In this document: in pieces, positions 34,448 to 43,343 of the stretch | Numbering within the stretch: the first letter of the stretch is position 1 | Layout: every line of letters begins with the position of its first letter | Source: an uncultured bacterium | Lineage (GTDB): Bacteria; Planctomycetota; JAJSAM01; JAJVHW01 | Length of the DNA stretch: 64,000 nt | Direction: 5' to 3' | Assembly: GCA_937996235.1 (NCBI GenBank) | Contig: CALKVK010000035.1 | Coordinates: forward strand, 310,001-374,000 | Program-made: the position numbers and the translations under genes | Notes under the pieces: model-generated | What the model was told of the DNA's origin: nothing | Database searches by the model: none | The model's input: only the letters and a program-made list of their open reading frames with translations

Positions 34448-35032
34448 ATGAGCGTGGGCGACGCGGTGCAGCAGACGACGGACACGACCGACGCCACGGG
34501 CGCGGCCGGGGGCGAGGACGGGCGCACGCGCTGCGCCTGGGTGCGCGGGCGGCCCGAGCACTACTTCTTCCACGACGCGGAGTGGGGCCGGCTGCCCGAC
34601 GGCGACGAGGCGTGCTTCGAGCGGGTGCTGCTGACGGTGCTCGAGCGCGACGTGCCGCTCGTCGAGGCGCTCGACCGGCGGCTCGACGTCTACGAGGCGT
34701 CGGGGCAGTGGTCGATCGACGCCCTCGCCGGCGCCGACGACGCCGCGCTCGACGCGTTCGCGGCGCGCGGGGGCATCGTCTCGGAGCGGGCGCGCGTCGT
34801 GCGGCTGCGCGACGCGGCACAGGCGTGCGCGGCGGTGAAGAAGGAGTTCAAGACGCTCCGCGACTACTTCCTCGTCATGCCCTCGCTGACGCCGGAGGAG
34901 CAGATCGCGGACGTCTGCGCGCGCTTCCCGGGCTTCGACAAGGAGGACGCGGCGCGGCTGATCGTGAACGTGGGCTGCGTCGGCGGGTCGATCGAGCAGC
35001 TCTCGCACGAGCGCGACTGCTGGATCTACTGA
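34448..35032 (+). CDS. DNA-3-methyladenine glycosylase I (Tag)-like protein
   Basis: 194 residues. It has the Tag N-terminal pattern CAW (Cys29) then YFFHDAEWG (His42, Glu45) and the C-terminal HERDC (His187, Cys191). These together reproduce the Cys-His-His-Cys zinc snap of Tag, including the Hx3C spacing. The usual QAGLSW segment of the base pocket is replaced by LLTVLERDVPLVEAL, so substrate choice may differ from classical 3-methyladenine removal. The ORF is close to the normal family length; the first 25 residues look like a non-conserved extension. It stands alone upstream of the Gld-type operon. Confidence 0.82.
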   Translation: MSVGDAVQQTTDTTDATGAAGGEDGRTRCAWVRGRPEHYFFHDAEWGRLPDGDEACFERVLLTVLERDVPLVEALDRRLDVYEASGQWSIDALAGADDAALDAFAARGGIVSERARVVRLRDAAQACAAVKKEFKTLRDYFLVMPSLTPEEQIADVCARFPGFDKEDAARLIVNVGCVGGSIEQLSHERDCWIY

Positions 35033-35297
35033 GACGGGGCGACGGCGAGGGGCGGGGGGATCGAGCCGGACGTCGCAGCGGCGGAATCCGTTTCGCACGC
35101 GGCGCGGCTCCTCCGTCCGTTCCCGCTGAGGTCGGGGCGCCCGCGGGAGCGTGCGCGGCCCGGCCGCGGACGCACGAGGTGGCGGACGGCACGAGCGGGG
35201 CCGCGGCTGCGCACGCCGCCCGCGACTCACGCGGCGCGGGGGCGCCGCGCGGCACGGCGGCGGGCGGCTCGCGACGCACGGGGCAGGAGGTGACGGG

Positions 35298-36287
35298 GTG
35301 ATCGAGGCACGGGCGATCTCGATGCGCTACGGCAACGTCACGGCGCTGCACGAGTCGAGCTTCACGGCCCGCCGGGGCGAGGTGGTCGGGCTGCTCGGAC
35401 CGAACGGCGCCGGCAAGACGACCACGATGCGCATCCTCACGACGTACCAGCTCCCGAGCTCCGGGACGGCCGTCGTCGCGGGGCACGACGTCGTCGCCGA
35501 GCCGCTCGAGGTGCGGCGGCGCATCGGCTACCTGCCGGAGACGCTGCCGCTCTACCTCTCGATGGAGGTCTGCGAGTGCCTGCGCTTCGTGGCGCGCGCG
35601 CGCGGCCTGCGCGGACGCGAGCTGAAGGAGCGCGTGGACTGGGTCGTCGCGAAGTGCGGGCTCGACCGCATGTACCGGACGCCCGTGCTCGAGCTCTCGA
35701 AGGGCTTCCGGCAGCGCACCGCGCTCGCGCAGGCGCTCGTCCACGACCCCGAGGTCGTGATCCTCGACGAGCCGACGACGGGCCTCGACCCGCACCAGAT
35801 CCTCGGCATCCGCGCGCTCATCGAGGAGCTCGCGCACGAGCGCACGGTGCTGCTCTCGACGCACATCCTGCAGGAGGCGAGCGCGCTCGCGCAGCGGCTG
35901 CTCGTGATGAGCGGCGGGCGCATCGTGGGCGCCGGCACCGCCGACGAGCTGCGGGCGCAGGCGGGCGTCCGGCCGCGCGTGCGCGTCGCGGTCCGCGGCG
36001 GCGACGTCGCCACGCTGCGCGCGGAGCTCTCGCGCATCGACGGTGCGGGCGCGGTCACGACCGCGGGCGACGGCGCGGTCTTCGACGTCGTCGAGACCGC
36101 TCCGGGGCTGCTCGCGCGCGTCGGCGAGTGGGCGCACGCGCGGGGACTCACGGTGCTCGAGCTGAGCTGGCACGAGGGCAGCCTCGAGGAGATGTTCCTG
36201 ACGCTCACGCGCCAGGGCGCGGCGTCGCACGCGCACGATGCGGCGCAGCACGCGGCCCACGACGCCGCGCAGGAGGAGGCGGCATGA
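35298..36287 (+). CDS. ABC transporter ATPase (GldA/ABC-2 type) with His-rich tail
   Basis: 329 residues. It has Walker A GPNGAGKTTT, signature LSKGFRQR, Walker B VVILDEPTTGLDP and the switch His in LLSTHILQEAS. The C-terminal about 100 residues match the regulatory extension of GldA/NatA-type ATPases, ending in a His/Ala-rich tail (SHAHDAAQHAAHDAAQ). The GTG start follows AGGAGGT with good spacing. It overlaps the next gene by 4 nt (ATGA), so it is the first cistron of a three-gene operon with the fused permease and a DUF4340 protein. Such sets resemble the Gld transporter of gliding bacteria but are widespread in non-gliders. Confidence 0.92.
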   Translation: MIEARAISMRYGNVTALHESSFTARRGEVVGLLGPNGAGKTTTMRILTTYQLPSSGTAVVAGHDVVAEPLEVRRRIGYLPETLPLYLSMEVCECLRFVARARGLRGRELKERVDWVVAKCGLDRMYRTPVLELSKGFRQRTALAQALVHDPEVVILDEPTTGLDPHQILGIRALIEELAHERTVLLSTHILQEASALAQRLLVMSGGRIVGAGTADELRAQAGVRPRVRVAVRGGDVATLRAELSRIDGAGAVTTAGDGAVFDVVETAPGLLARVGEWAHARGLTVLELSWHEGSLEEMFLTLTRQGAASHAHDAAQHAAHDAAQEEAA

Positions 36288-38806
36288 CGAACGTCCTGAC
36301 GCTGCTCCGCCGCGAGCTCGGTCAGCTCTTCCGCTCGCCGCTCGCGTACGTGTTCCTGGTGCTGTTCGTCGTGATCGTCCAGCTCCCGTACATGCTCAGC
36401 GTGTTCCTGGTGCGCAGCGCCGACCTGCGCGGCTTCTTCGGCTTCCTGCCCTGGATCCTCGTGGCCTTCGCGGCGCTCGTGACGATGCGCTCGTGGGCCG
36501 AGGAGCGGCAGGAGAACACGTACGAGATGCTCCTCACGTTCCCGATGCGGGACTGGGAGCTCGTCGTCGCGAAGTTCCTCTCGACGTACCTGTTCCTCTG
36601 CGTCGGCATCGCGTGCACGGCGGCGCTGCCGCTGATGCTGGTGGTGCTCGGCGAGCCCGACAAGGGCGCGCTGGCGGCGGGCTACCTGGGCGCGCTCCTG
36701 CTCGCCGGCATGTGGTGCGCCGCAGGAGTCTTCTTCTCGAGCCTCACCCGCTCGCAGCTCCTCGCGGCGATCGTCACGCTCGTGCTCGGCATGGTGAGCC
36801 TCGTCGTCGGCGTGCAGCAGGTGGCGGACATCCTCGACGGCAAGATCCCGGGGCTCGGGAGCCTCTTCGACTCGGTGTTCGGCACGTGGGGCCACTACGA
36901 CGCGCTCGGGCGCGGCGTGCTCGACCTCGCGGACGTCCTGTTCTTCGCCGTGTGGACGGCGCTGTTCCTCTACCTGAACGTGCTGTTCGTCGGCCTGCGG
37001 CGGGCCCCGCGCGCACGGACGATCCTGCTCGCGTGCACGTCGCTCGCGGTCGGCTGCGCGCTCCTCGCGGCGCGCCTGCTCGACGGCTCGTCGCTCTCGC
37101 GCATCGACCTGACGGAGGAGCGCCTCTACACGCTGAGCGAGGGCACGGTGAACGTGCTGCGCCGCGCCGAGGTGCCCGTGCGCGCGACGTTCTACGTCTC
37201 GCCGCGCAGCGACATGCCGGGGGCCTACGCGGAGCTCGAGCGCGACCTCGCGGACCGGCTCGAGGAGATGCGCCTGCAGTCGGGCGGCATGCTCGACGTG
37301 CGCGTGGTGCACATGGAGGCCGCCAACCTCGCCGTCACGACGGAGGACGAGCAGAAGGAGCAGGAGGCGGACGAGAAGGAGGTCGCGAAGACCGACGAGA
37401 GCAAGTCGATCGAGCGGCGGCTCATCGAGCGCGGCGTGCGCCCCTTCCAGGTGCAGACCATGGAGGCGACCGAGGTCAGCACGAAGTACGTCTACGCCAC
37501 GCTGGGACTCGCCTACCGCGAGAAGGACGAGGAGCTGATCGCGCCGATCGTGCCCGAGCGCCTGCCGGAACTGGAGTCGCTGGTCGCGAGCACGGTCGCG
37601 CGGCTCATCCGCGAGGCGCCGCCGCGCATCGCGCTCTACCTGGGCAAGGACCAGGTGGACCCGCAGATGGCGATGTACCTGCAGCAGATGGGCCGCCCGG
37701 TGCCCGACGGCGAGCGCTACGGGCAGGTGGAGCAGCTCCTGCGCTCCGAGAAGTACGACGTGGTGCGCGTCGGCATGACGGCCCACCAGCCGATGCCTGA
37801 GCAGTACGACGCGTTCGTCGCGATCGATCCCGTGGAGTGGGACGACCGCGCGCGCTACGAGCTGAACCGCGCGCTCGTCTCGGGCAAGCCCACGCTCCTC
37901 GCAGCGCAGCGCTACACGTGGAACTACCGCCCCGACGACTACGGCCGGATCATCCCCAGCGTCGAGTCCGCGGACCCGGGCGTCGACGCCGTGCTCGGTC
38001 CGCTCGGCGTGAAGGTCTCGGATCGCATCCTCATGCAGGAGGAGAACGCGATCGCCCTGACCGTCAACTCGGGCAACGCGCTGCAGAACCTCCTGCAGCC
38101 GATGCGCCTCAAGCTGCCCGTGCACATCGGGATCACGTCGAGCGGGATGTCGCCCGACAACCCCGTCACCGCGGAGCTCGGCGACCTGATCTACCTGTGG
38201 GGCACGGCGCTCGAGCTCGACAGGGACGCCCTCTCGAAGGCCGGGATCGAGGTGCAGGAGCTGATCCACACGGGTCCGAACGCGTGGGAGATCGAGGGCA
38301 ACCGCCCGCTGCGCAACGCGGACCTCCAGCCGGCGGGCCACGAGCTCGCCGAGCGCCCGCTCGTCGCGAAGCTGACCGGCACGTTCCCCGACGCGTTCGC
38401 GGGCAAGGAGCGCCCGAAGTGGCCGGTGGCGCTCGAGCGCGGCCCGGACGGCCGCCCGCTCCCGCCGCCGCCCGACACGCCGGAGCAGCCGGTGACGCCG
38501 AAGCCGGGCGTGCTCTACGTCGCGGGCTGCGCGCGCATGTGGCAGGACGGGTTCCTCTCCGCGCCCGGCAACCAGATGCTGCTCCTGAACGCGCTCGCCT
38601 CGATGACGCTCGACGACGACATCGTGCGCGTGCGCAGCAAGCAGGCGCGCTCGCGGACGTTCGACAAGCCGTCGGAGATCGCCGCGCTCGTGTGGACGCT
38701 GACGCCGCTCGTCTTCGTGCCGTTCCTGATCATCGGCGTGGGCACGGCGATCGGCGTGACGCGCCTCGGGCGCCGCAACGCGTGGAACGCGTCGCACGGG
38801 AGGTAG
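36284..38806 (+). CDS. ABC-2 permease fused to GldG-type periplasmic domain (GldF-GldG fusion)
   Basis: 840 residues. Residues 1-240 are a six-helix ABC-2 permease (SPLAYVFLVLFVVIVQLPYM, LLFTLSS-like helices). Another helix at about 247-263 starts the GldG part. The large GldG/ABC-auxiliary domain (about 265-800) begins with IDLTEERLYTLSEGTVNVLR and FYVSPRSDMPGAYAELERDL. A final helix (TLTPLVFVPFLIIGVGTAIG) and a basic tail complete it. In gliding Bacteroidetes these are separate GldF and GldG proteins; here they are one chain, which is common in other phyla. With the upstream ATPase it should form a complete transporter of unknown substrate. Confidence 0.9.
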   Translation: MTNVLTLLRRELGQLFRSPLAYVFLVLFVVIVQLPYMLSVFLVRSADLRGFFGFLPWILVAFAALVTMRSWAEERQENTYEMLLTFPMRDWELVVAKFLSTYLFLCVGIACTAALPLMLVVLGEPDKGALAAGYLGALLLAGMWCAAGVFFSSLTRSQLLAAIVTLVLGMVSLVVGVQQVADILDGKIPGLGSLFDSVFGTWGHYDALGRGVLDLADVLFFAVWTALFLYLNVLFVGLRRAPRARTILLACTSLAVGCALLAARLLDGSSLSRIDLTEERLYTLSEGTVNVLRRAEVPVRATFYVSPRSDMPGAYAELERDLADRLEEMRLQSGGMLDVRVVHMEAANLAVTTEDEQKEQEADEKEVAKTDESKSIERRLIERGVRPFQVQTMEATEVSTKYVYATLGLAYREKDEELIAPIVPERLPELESLVASTVARLIREAPPRIALYLGKDQVDPQMAMYLQQMGRPVPDGERYGQVEQLLRSEKYDVVRVGMTAHQPMPEQYDAFVAIDPVEWDDRARYELNRALVSGKPTLLAAQRYTWNYRPDDYGRIIPSVESADPGVDAVLGPLGVKVSDRILMQEENAIALTVNSGNALQNLLQPMRLKLPVHIGITSSGMSPDNPVTAELGDLIYLWGTALELDRDALSKAGIEVQELIHTGPNAWEIEGNRPLRNADLQPAGHELAERPLVAKLTGTFPDAFAGKERPKWPVALERGPDGRPLPPPPDTPEQPVTPKPGVLYVAGCARMWQDGFLSAPGNQMLLLNALASMTLDDDIVRVRSKQARSRTFDKPSEIAALVWTLTPLVFVPFLIIGVGTAIGVTRLGRRNAWNASHGR

Positions 38807-38808
38807 CC

Positions 38809-40686
38809 ATGAAGCAGATCGGCATCCTGGCGGTCCTCTTCGTCGTCCTCGCGATCGCGGTCGCCGCGAAGGAGCTCTCGCGGCCGAGCGCCGCGCCGCT
38901 CCGCGAGCAGGTGCCCGTGGTCCGGCTCGGTCCGGCGGCGTTCGCCGCGGACGACGTGGCCGCGATCGAGGTCGCCGGCCCGGGCGGCGCCGAGACGTTC
39001 ACGCTGCAGCGCGACGGCGAGCGCTGGCTCGCGCTCCAGCCGTTCCGCGCGCCGGCGGCGGCGGGCGTCGTGACGACGCTCCTCGACGCCGTCGTCGAGG
39101 CGCGCGGCGAGCTGCGGCTCGACGACGCGGCGGCCCTCGGCAAGTTCGACCTCACCGAACAGCGCGCGACGCACGTCGTCTGCCGCGCGAAGGACGGACG
39201 CGTGCTCGCCGACTTCGACGTCGGCCGCACGAGCGGCGAGCGCGGCGCCTTCGTGCGCCTGCGCTGGGAGGGCGCGAACGCCGACGCCGCGTACTCCGTC
39301 GCCGCGGACCTGCGCGCCGCGCTCGGGCTCTCGCGGACCGAAGCGGGCGCGTCGGAGCCCGAGACGCCCCACGCGAAGCACTTCCACGACCTCGCGCTCC
39401 CCGAGATCGCGCAGGGCAGCCCGCAGCGCATCGAGATCGCGACGCCGAACTGGACGATCGGGCTCGCCGACGAGAAGGGCGTGTGGAACCTCGTCGAGGG
39501 AGCCACGGGCATCGCGCTCCGCAAGGCGGGCGTGGACCAGTTCGTGAAGCGCCTCGGCGGCGCGCTGAACGCGACCGAGCTCGTCGATCCCGCGCAGCGC
39601 GCCGAGACGGGCATCGACGCGGCACCGTATCGCGTCACGGCCGTCGCCGCGGACGGCACGCGGCGCACGGTGTTCGGGGCCGCGGACCGCGCGAAGGACG
39701 CGTTCTACGTGCGGCTCGACAGCGAGCAGGATCCGCCCGTCGTCTACAAGCTGACGAGCTGGAGCTGGAACCCCGTGTTCGCGCCGGGCTCGAGCCTCTT
39801 CGACCTGCAGCCCGTCGAGGTGAAGGACGCGGACCTCGGCCGCGTGGTGATCCGCGCCGGCGAGCGCACGTTCGAGATGTCGCGGCCCGACACGCGCACC
39901 GGCACCGAGTGGACGCTCACGAGCCCGCACCTGCCGCTCGCCGCGAGCGCGTCGCAGGTGGCGTCGCTCGCGACGGCGATGCGCAGCCTGCGGCCCAGCG
40001 ACTGGGCGGCGCGCGCGGCCGACTTCGACGACGAGATCGTGGTCCGCTGGGGCCCGCCGGGCGCGGCCGACGACGCGCTCCACACGGTGCGCATCGGTCC
40101 GAAGGTCGCGGGCGGCGACGACCGCTACGCCGTGCTGCCCGGCGCGCCGGAGCGCGTGGTCGTGCTCGCGAAGTCGGCGGTCGAGCGGCTCACCCCCGAG
40201 GCGCTCTCGCTCTACGAGCCGAAGCTCCTGCACGGGTGGACGGCCGACGACGTGACGAGTGTGCGCGTCACGGCCAAGGACGGCGCCGGCTACGAGCTGC
40301 GGCGCGGCGAGGGCGGCGCGTGGACGCTCGTGCGCGATGGCGCCGAGTCCCCCGCCGACGCGCTGAAGGTGTCGTCGTGGGTGCGCAGCCTGCTCGGCGT
40401 CGAGGTCGCCGAGACGGCCGAGTCCGCCGAGACCGACCACGAGGTCGTCGTCGGCCGCGCGGGCGGCGAGCCCGTCACGCTCGCCGTCGGTCCGGGGCCG
40501 CGCGGGCGGTCCGCGGTGGTCGTCGCAGGACACGCGTTCCAGGTGGACGCGCGCGATCTCGCGCCCGACGCCGCGCGCTTCGCGATCGACGCGCCCACGA
40601 CCGAGAAGCCCGGCGACGGCGCGCCGGACGACGGGCACGGGCACGAAGACGACGACGAGGACTTCGGCGACGACGACGGCGAGTAG
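38809..40686 (+). CDS. DUF4340-domain protein of the Gld-type operon
   Basis: 625 residues. An N-terminal membrane segment (IGILAVLFVVLAIAVAA) is followed by repeated beta-rich units typical of DUF4340. Phrases such as IEVAGPGGAETFTLQRDGERW, DLTEQRATHVVCRAKDGRVLADFDVG and SVRVTAKDGAGYELRRGEGG mark at least three copies. It ends in an acidic tail (EDDDEDFGDDDGE). It begins 3 bp after the permease stop with GGGAGG inside the stop region. Family members are constantly encoded beside GldFG-type permeases and are thought to be periplasmic partners; the biochemical role is unknown. Confidence 0.88.
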   Translation: MKQIGILAVLFVVLAIAVAAKELSRPSAAPLREQVPVVRLGPAAFAADDVAAIEVAGPGGAETFTLQRDGERWLALQPFRAPAAAGVVTTLLDAVVEARGELRLDDAAALGKFDLTEQRATHVVCRAKDGRVLADFDVGRTSGERGAFVRLRWEGANADAAYSVAADLRAALGLSRTEAGASEPETPHAKHFHDLALPEIAQGSPQRIEIATPNWTIGLADEKGVWNLVEGATGIALRKAGVDQFVKRLGGALNATELVDPAQRAETGIDAAPYRVTAVAADGTRRTVFGAADRAKDAFYVRLDSEQDPPVVYKLTSWSWNPVFAPGSSLFDLQPVEVKDADLGRVVIRAGERTFEMSRPDTRTGTEWTLTSPHLPLAASASQVASLATAMRSLRPSDWAARAADFDDEIVVRWGPPGAADDALHTVRIGPKVAGGDDRYAVLPGAPERVVVLAKSAVERLTPEALSLYEPKLLHGWTADDVTSVRVTAKDGAGYELRRGEGGAWTLVRDGAESPADALKVSSWVRSLLGVEVAETAESAETDHEVVVGRAGGEPVTLAVGPGPRGRSAVVVAGHAFQVDARDLAPDAARFAIDAPTTEKPGDGAPDDGHGHEDDDEDFGDDDGE

Positions 40687-40704
40687 CCGCGCGCGCCCGA
40701 CGGC

Positions 40705-42258
40705 TCAGCCGATCAGGCGCTTCAGGACGCTCTGGTCGCCCTGCAGCGCGACGCGCTGCTGGTAGAGCCGCAGCCCGCGCTCCATGCCGAGCTCCTCGCC
40801 GCCGCCCGCGCGGCCGGGGCCGCCGTGGATCGACGCGGGGAGCACCGCGCCCGAGCCGAGCGTCTGGTCGGCGACCTTCGCGGAGCCGAGGTAGAGGCGC
40901 CCGTGGTACGGGCCGATCGCGAGGACCATCGCGCGCACGAAGTCGCGGTCGTCGCTGTAGACGCTCGCGACCAGCGAGCCGTCGCCGCGGTTGACGAGCT
41001 CCGCGACCTCGGCGGCGTCGCCGCTCGTCACGAAGAGCGTCGCGACGGGGCCGAAGACCTCGTGCTCGTGCACGACGCGCGACGTCGCGGGGTCCTTGGC
41101 CCGCAGCAGCACGGGACCGACGAAGTAGCCCGCGGCGGCGTCGGCGCCGACGGTCGCGGGCGCGTCGGTGCCGCCGAGAACGACGTCGCACTCGGCCGTG
41201 AGTCGCTCGATCCCGGCGAGCACGTCGCGCCGCTGCGCCGCGGTGGCGAGCGGGCTGATCGTGACCTCACGCTCCGACGGGTTGCCGACCTTCGCCGCGC
41301 CGAGGCGCGCGACGAGCTCGGCCTGCACGGCGTCGGCGGTTCCCGCCGGCACGAAGATGCGCCGCACGGCGGTGCACTTCTGCCCGGCCTTCTGCGTCAG
41401 CTCCGTCATGACGTCGCGGAGGAAGAAGTTCCACGTGTCGGAGCCCGGCTTCACGTCGGGGCCGAGCACCGCGGAGTTCAGGCTGTCGGCCTCCACGTTC
41501 ACGCGCACGCCGCGCCGCAGCACGTTCGAGTGCGAGCGCAGCTTGAGGCCGGTGTCGGCCGAGCCCGTGAACGCGAGCACGTCCTGCGAGCGCATGTGGT
41601 CGAGCAGGTCGCCCGCCGAGCCGCAGAGCAGTTGCAGCGCGCCCTCGGGCAGCACGTTCTCCTCGACGAGCACGCGCACGATGGCGTGGGCGACGAGCGC
41701 CGTCGCGGTCGCGGGCTTCGTGACGACGGGCATGCCCGCGAGCCACGCGCACGCGGCCTTCTCGGCGAGGCCCCACGCGGGGAAGTTGAAGGCGTTGACG
41801 TGCACGGCGACGCCCTGGCGCGGCAGCAGCACGTGCTCGCCCCAGAAGCGCGCGGTGCGCCCGAGCTGCGCGCCCTCGCCGTCGGCGAGCACGCGCGCCT
41901 CGCCGAGCTTCGCGCCGAGCGCCGCGTATGCCGCGAGCGTGCCCGTGGCGCCGTCGAGGTCGAACTTCGCGTCCTTGCGCGTGTTCCCGCCGTTCAGGAC
42001 GGCGAGGTCGATGAGCTCCTCGCGCCGCGCGTGGATCGCCTTCGACGCCGCGCCGAGCAGCGCGCCGCGCTGCGCGAACGTCATCTCGCGGAGGAGCGGT
42101 CCGCCCACGTTCCGCGCGTGCGCGAGCACGGCGCCCATGTCGACGCCGCCCGTGCCGCACTGCGCGACGACGGCGCCGGTGGTCGGGTCGTGCAGATCGG
42201 CGAGGGCGCCCTCGCCCGCCTTCCAGGTGCCGCAGACGTAGCTCTCGAGAATCCGCAT
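40705..42258 (-). CDS. CoA-linked semialdehyde dehydrogenase (BoxD/PaaZ ALDH type)
   Basis: 517 residues of the aldehyde dehydrogenase superfamily. The catalytic Cys lies in TQKAGQKCTAVRR and the general base region is NVEADSLNSAVLGPD. The N-terminus (LESYVCGTWKAGEG, FAQRGALLGAASKAIHARRE, GNTRKDAKFDLDGATGTL) and the length match the 3,4-dehydroadipyl-CoA semialdehyde dehydrogenase/PaaZ group, not glycolytic or betaine enzymes. PaaZ has an added MaoC hydratase domain; here it is absent, as in BoxD. It would oxidise a CoA-bound semialdehyde with NADP in aerobic aromatic-acid degradation. None of the other pathway genes is in the window, so the role stays tentative. Confidence 0.85.
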   Translation of the reverse strand: MRILESYVCGTWKAGEGALADLHDPTTGAVVAQCGTGGVDMGAVLAHARNVGGPLLREMTFAQRGALLGAASKAIHARREELIDLAVLNGGNTRKDAKFDLDGATGTLAAYAALGAKLGEARVLADGEGAQLGRTARFWGEHVLLPRQGVAVHVNAFNFPAWGLAEKAACAWLAGMPVVTKPATATALVAHAIVRVLVEENVLPEGALQLLCGSAGDLLDHMRSQDVLAFTGSADTGLKLRSHSNVLRRGVRVNVEADSLNSAVLGPDVKPGSDTWNFFLRDVMTELTQKAGQKCTAVRRIFVPAGTADAVQAELVARLGAAKVGNPSEREVTISPLATAAQRRDVLAGIERLTAECDVVLGGTDAPATVGADAAAGYFVGPVLLRAKDPATSRVVHEHEVFGPVATLFVTSGDAAEVAELVNRGDGSLVASVYSDDRDFVRAMVLAIGPYHGRLYLGSAKVADQTLGSGAVLPASIHGGPGRAGGGEELGMERGLRLYQQRVALQGDQSVLKRLIG

Positions 42259-42350
42259 GTCGTCCTCCGCGAGCCCCGCAGGCTACCGAGGGCAGGGGCG
42301 CGCGGGGCCAGCTTTCGACGGCTCGCGAGCGCGGCTGCCATCGTTCACGC

Positions 42351-42590
42351 GTGCGGGACATCCCGATCACGCCCGAGCGCCGACTCGAGCCGGCCGAGAA
42401 GCTGCGCATCGCGCTCGAGCTGGTCGAGGTCGGCGCCGAGCTGATGCGCGAGAGGCTGCGCCGCGAGGATCCCGGGGCGACCGACGCCGAGATCCACCGC
42501 CGGCTCGTCGCGTGGTTCCGCACGCGCCCGGGCGCGGAGCACGGCGACGCGCCCGGGCGCCCGATCACGCGCGACTTCGGACCGGAGTGA
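42351..42590 (+). CDS. Small conserved-type protein of unknown function
   Basis: 79 residues from GTG. It has a helical pattern EKLRIALELVEVGAELMRER, then LRREDPGATDAEIHRRLVAWF. This pattern recurs in short bacterial proteins sometimes paired with nucleotidyltransferases. No such partner is adjacent. It lies in the gap between divergent dehydrogenase and convergent oligoribonuclease genes. The codon pattern is typical, so I regard it as real. Confidence 0.65.
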   Translation: MRDIPITPERRLEPAEKLRIALELVEVGAELMRERLRREDPGATDAEIHRRLVAWFRTRPGAEHGDAPGRPITRDFGPE

Positions 42591-42697
42591 GTCCGAGCTC
42601 GGCGACCCGGCACGCGGCCAGCCAGGGTGAGGACGCCTTGCGTGTACCGCACTCACTCGCCGGCAGTCTCGAGTTCGGCGCGCGCTGAGTCGCCGCT

Positions 42698-43258
42698 TCA
42701 CGTGCGGAAGACGGCCTCGCGCCAGTAGCGCAGCTCGGCGACGCTCTCGCGGATGTCGGCGAGCGCGCGGTGGCCCTCGGCCTTCTTCGGGCGGTCGCGG
42801 TAGGCGCGCGGCGTCCAGCGGCGCGCGAGCTCCTTGATCGTCGAGACGTCGATCGAGCGGTACGAGAGCCACTCCTCGAGCCGCGGCATGTAGCGCGCGA
42901 GGAAGCGGCGGTCGGTGCCGATCGTGTTCCCGCAGAGCGGGTGCACGCCGCGCTTCGTGCAGTGCTCGCGCACGAAGGCGAGCGTCGCCGCCTCGGCCTC
43001 CTCGACGCAGAGGCGCGACGCCCGGATCTCCGGCAGGAGACCGCTCCGCGTGTGCATGCGGCGCACGACGGGCGGCATCGCGGCGAGCTGCTCGTCGCTC
43101 GCGTGGAGCACCAGGTCGGGCCCCTCGGCGACGATCTCGAGGTCCGCCTCGGTGACGAGCGTGGCGATCTCGACGATCACGCAACGCGACGGGTCGAGCC
43201 CCGTCATCTCGAGATCGAGCCAGACGAGGCGGTGCGTCTTCGGGGGGCGGCGCGGCAT
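42698..43258 (-). CDS. orn: Oligoribonuclease
   Basis: 186 residues. It is a DEDDh 3'-5' exonuclease: LVWLDLEMTGLDP (Asp15, Glu17), IEIATLVTEADLEIVAEGPD, NTIGTDRRFLARYMP (third Asp) and AEGHRALADIRES (His and last Asp). This ordering and the length are characteristic of Orn, which degrades di- to pentanucleotides, including pGpG from cyclic-di-GMP turnover. ATG 43258 is preferred over a 12-residue-longer start because the family begins close to the first strand. It is transcribed leftward, downstream of ahcY and the hairpin at 43305-43331. Confidence 0.93.
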   Translation of the reverse strand: MPRRPPKTHRLVWLDLEMTGLDPSRCVIVEIATLVTEADLEIVAEGPDLVLHASDEQLAAMPPVVRRMHTRSGLLPEIRASRLCVEEAEAATLAFVREHCTKRGVHPLCGNTIGTDRRFLARYMPRLEEWLSYRSIDVSTIKELARRWTPRAYRDRPKKAEGHRALADIRESVAELRYWREAVFRT

Positions 43259-43304
43259 GGCGCAGAGTGGAGCGCGCCGCCGCCCCGCGCGCAAGCGGGT
43301 GCGG

Positions 43305-43331
43305 GCCGGGACCGCCGTCGGCGGTCCCGGC
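43305..43331 (-). terminator. Strong GC hairpin after ahcY
   Basis: Perfect 13-bp arms (GCCGGGACCGCCG and its complement) meet around a single central T, so the loop is 3-5 nt. The hairpin begins 12 bp after the ahcY stop on the minus strand and lies before orn. There is no T-tract, but the stem is very stable. Confidence 0.6.
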
Positions 43332-43343
43332 GCCGCCGCGGGA

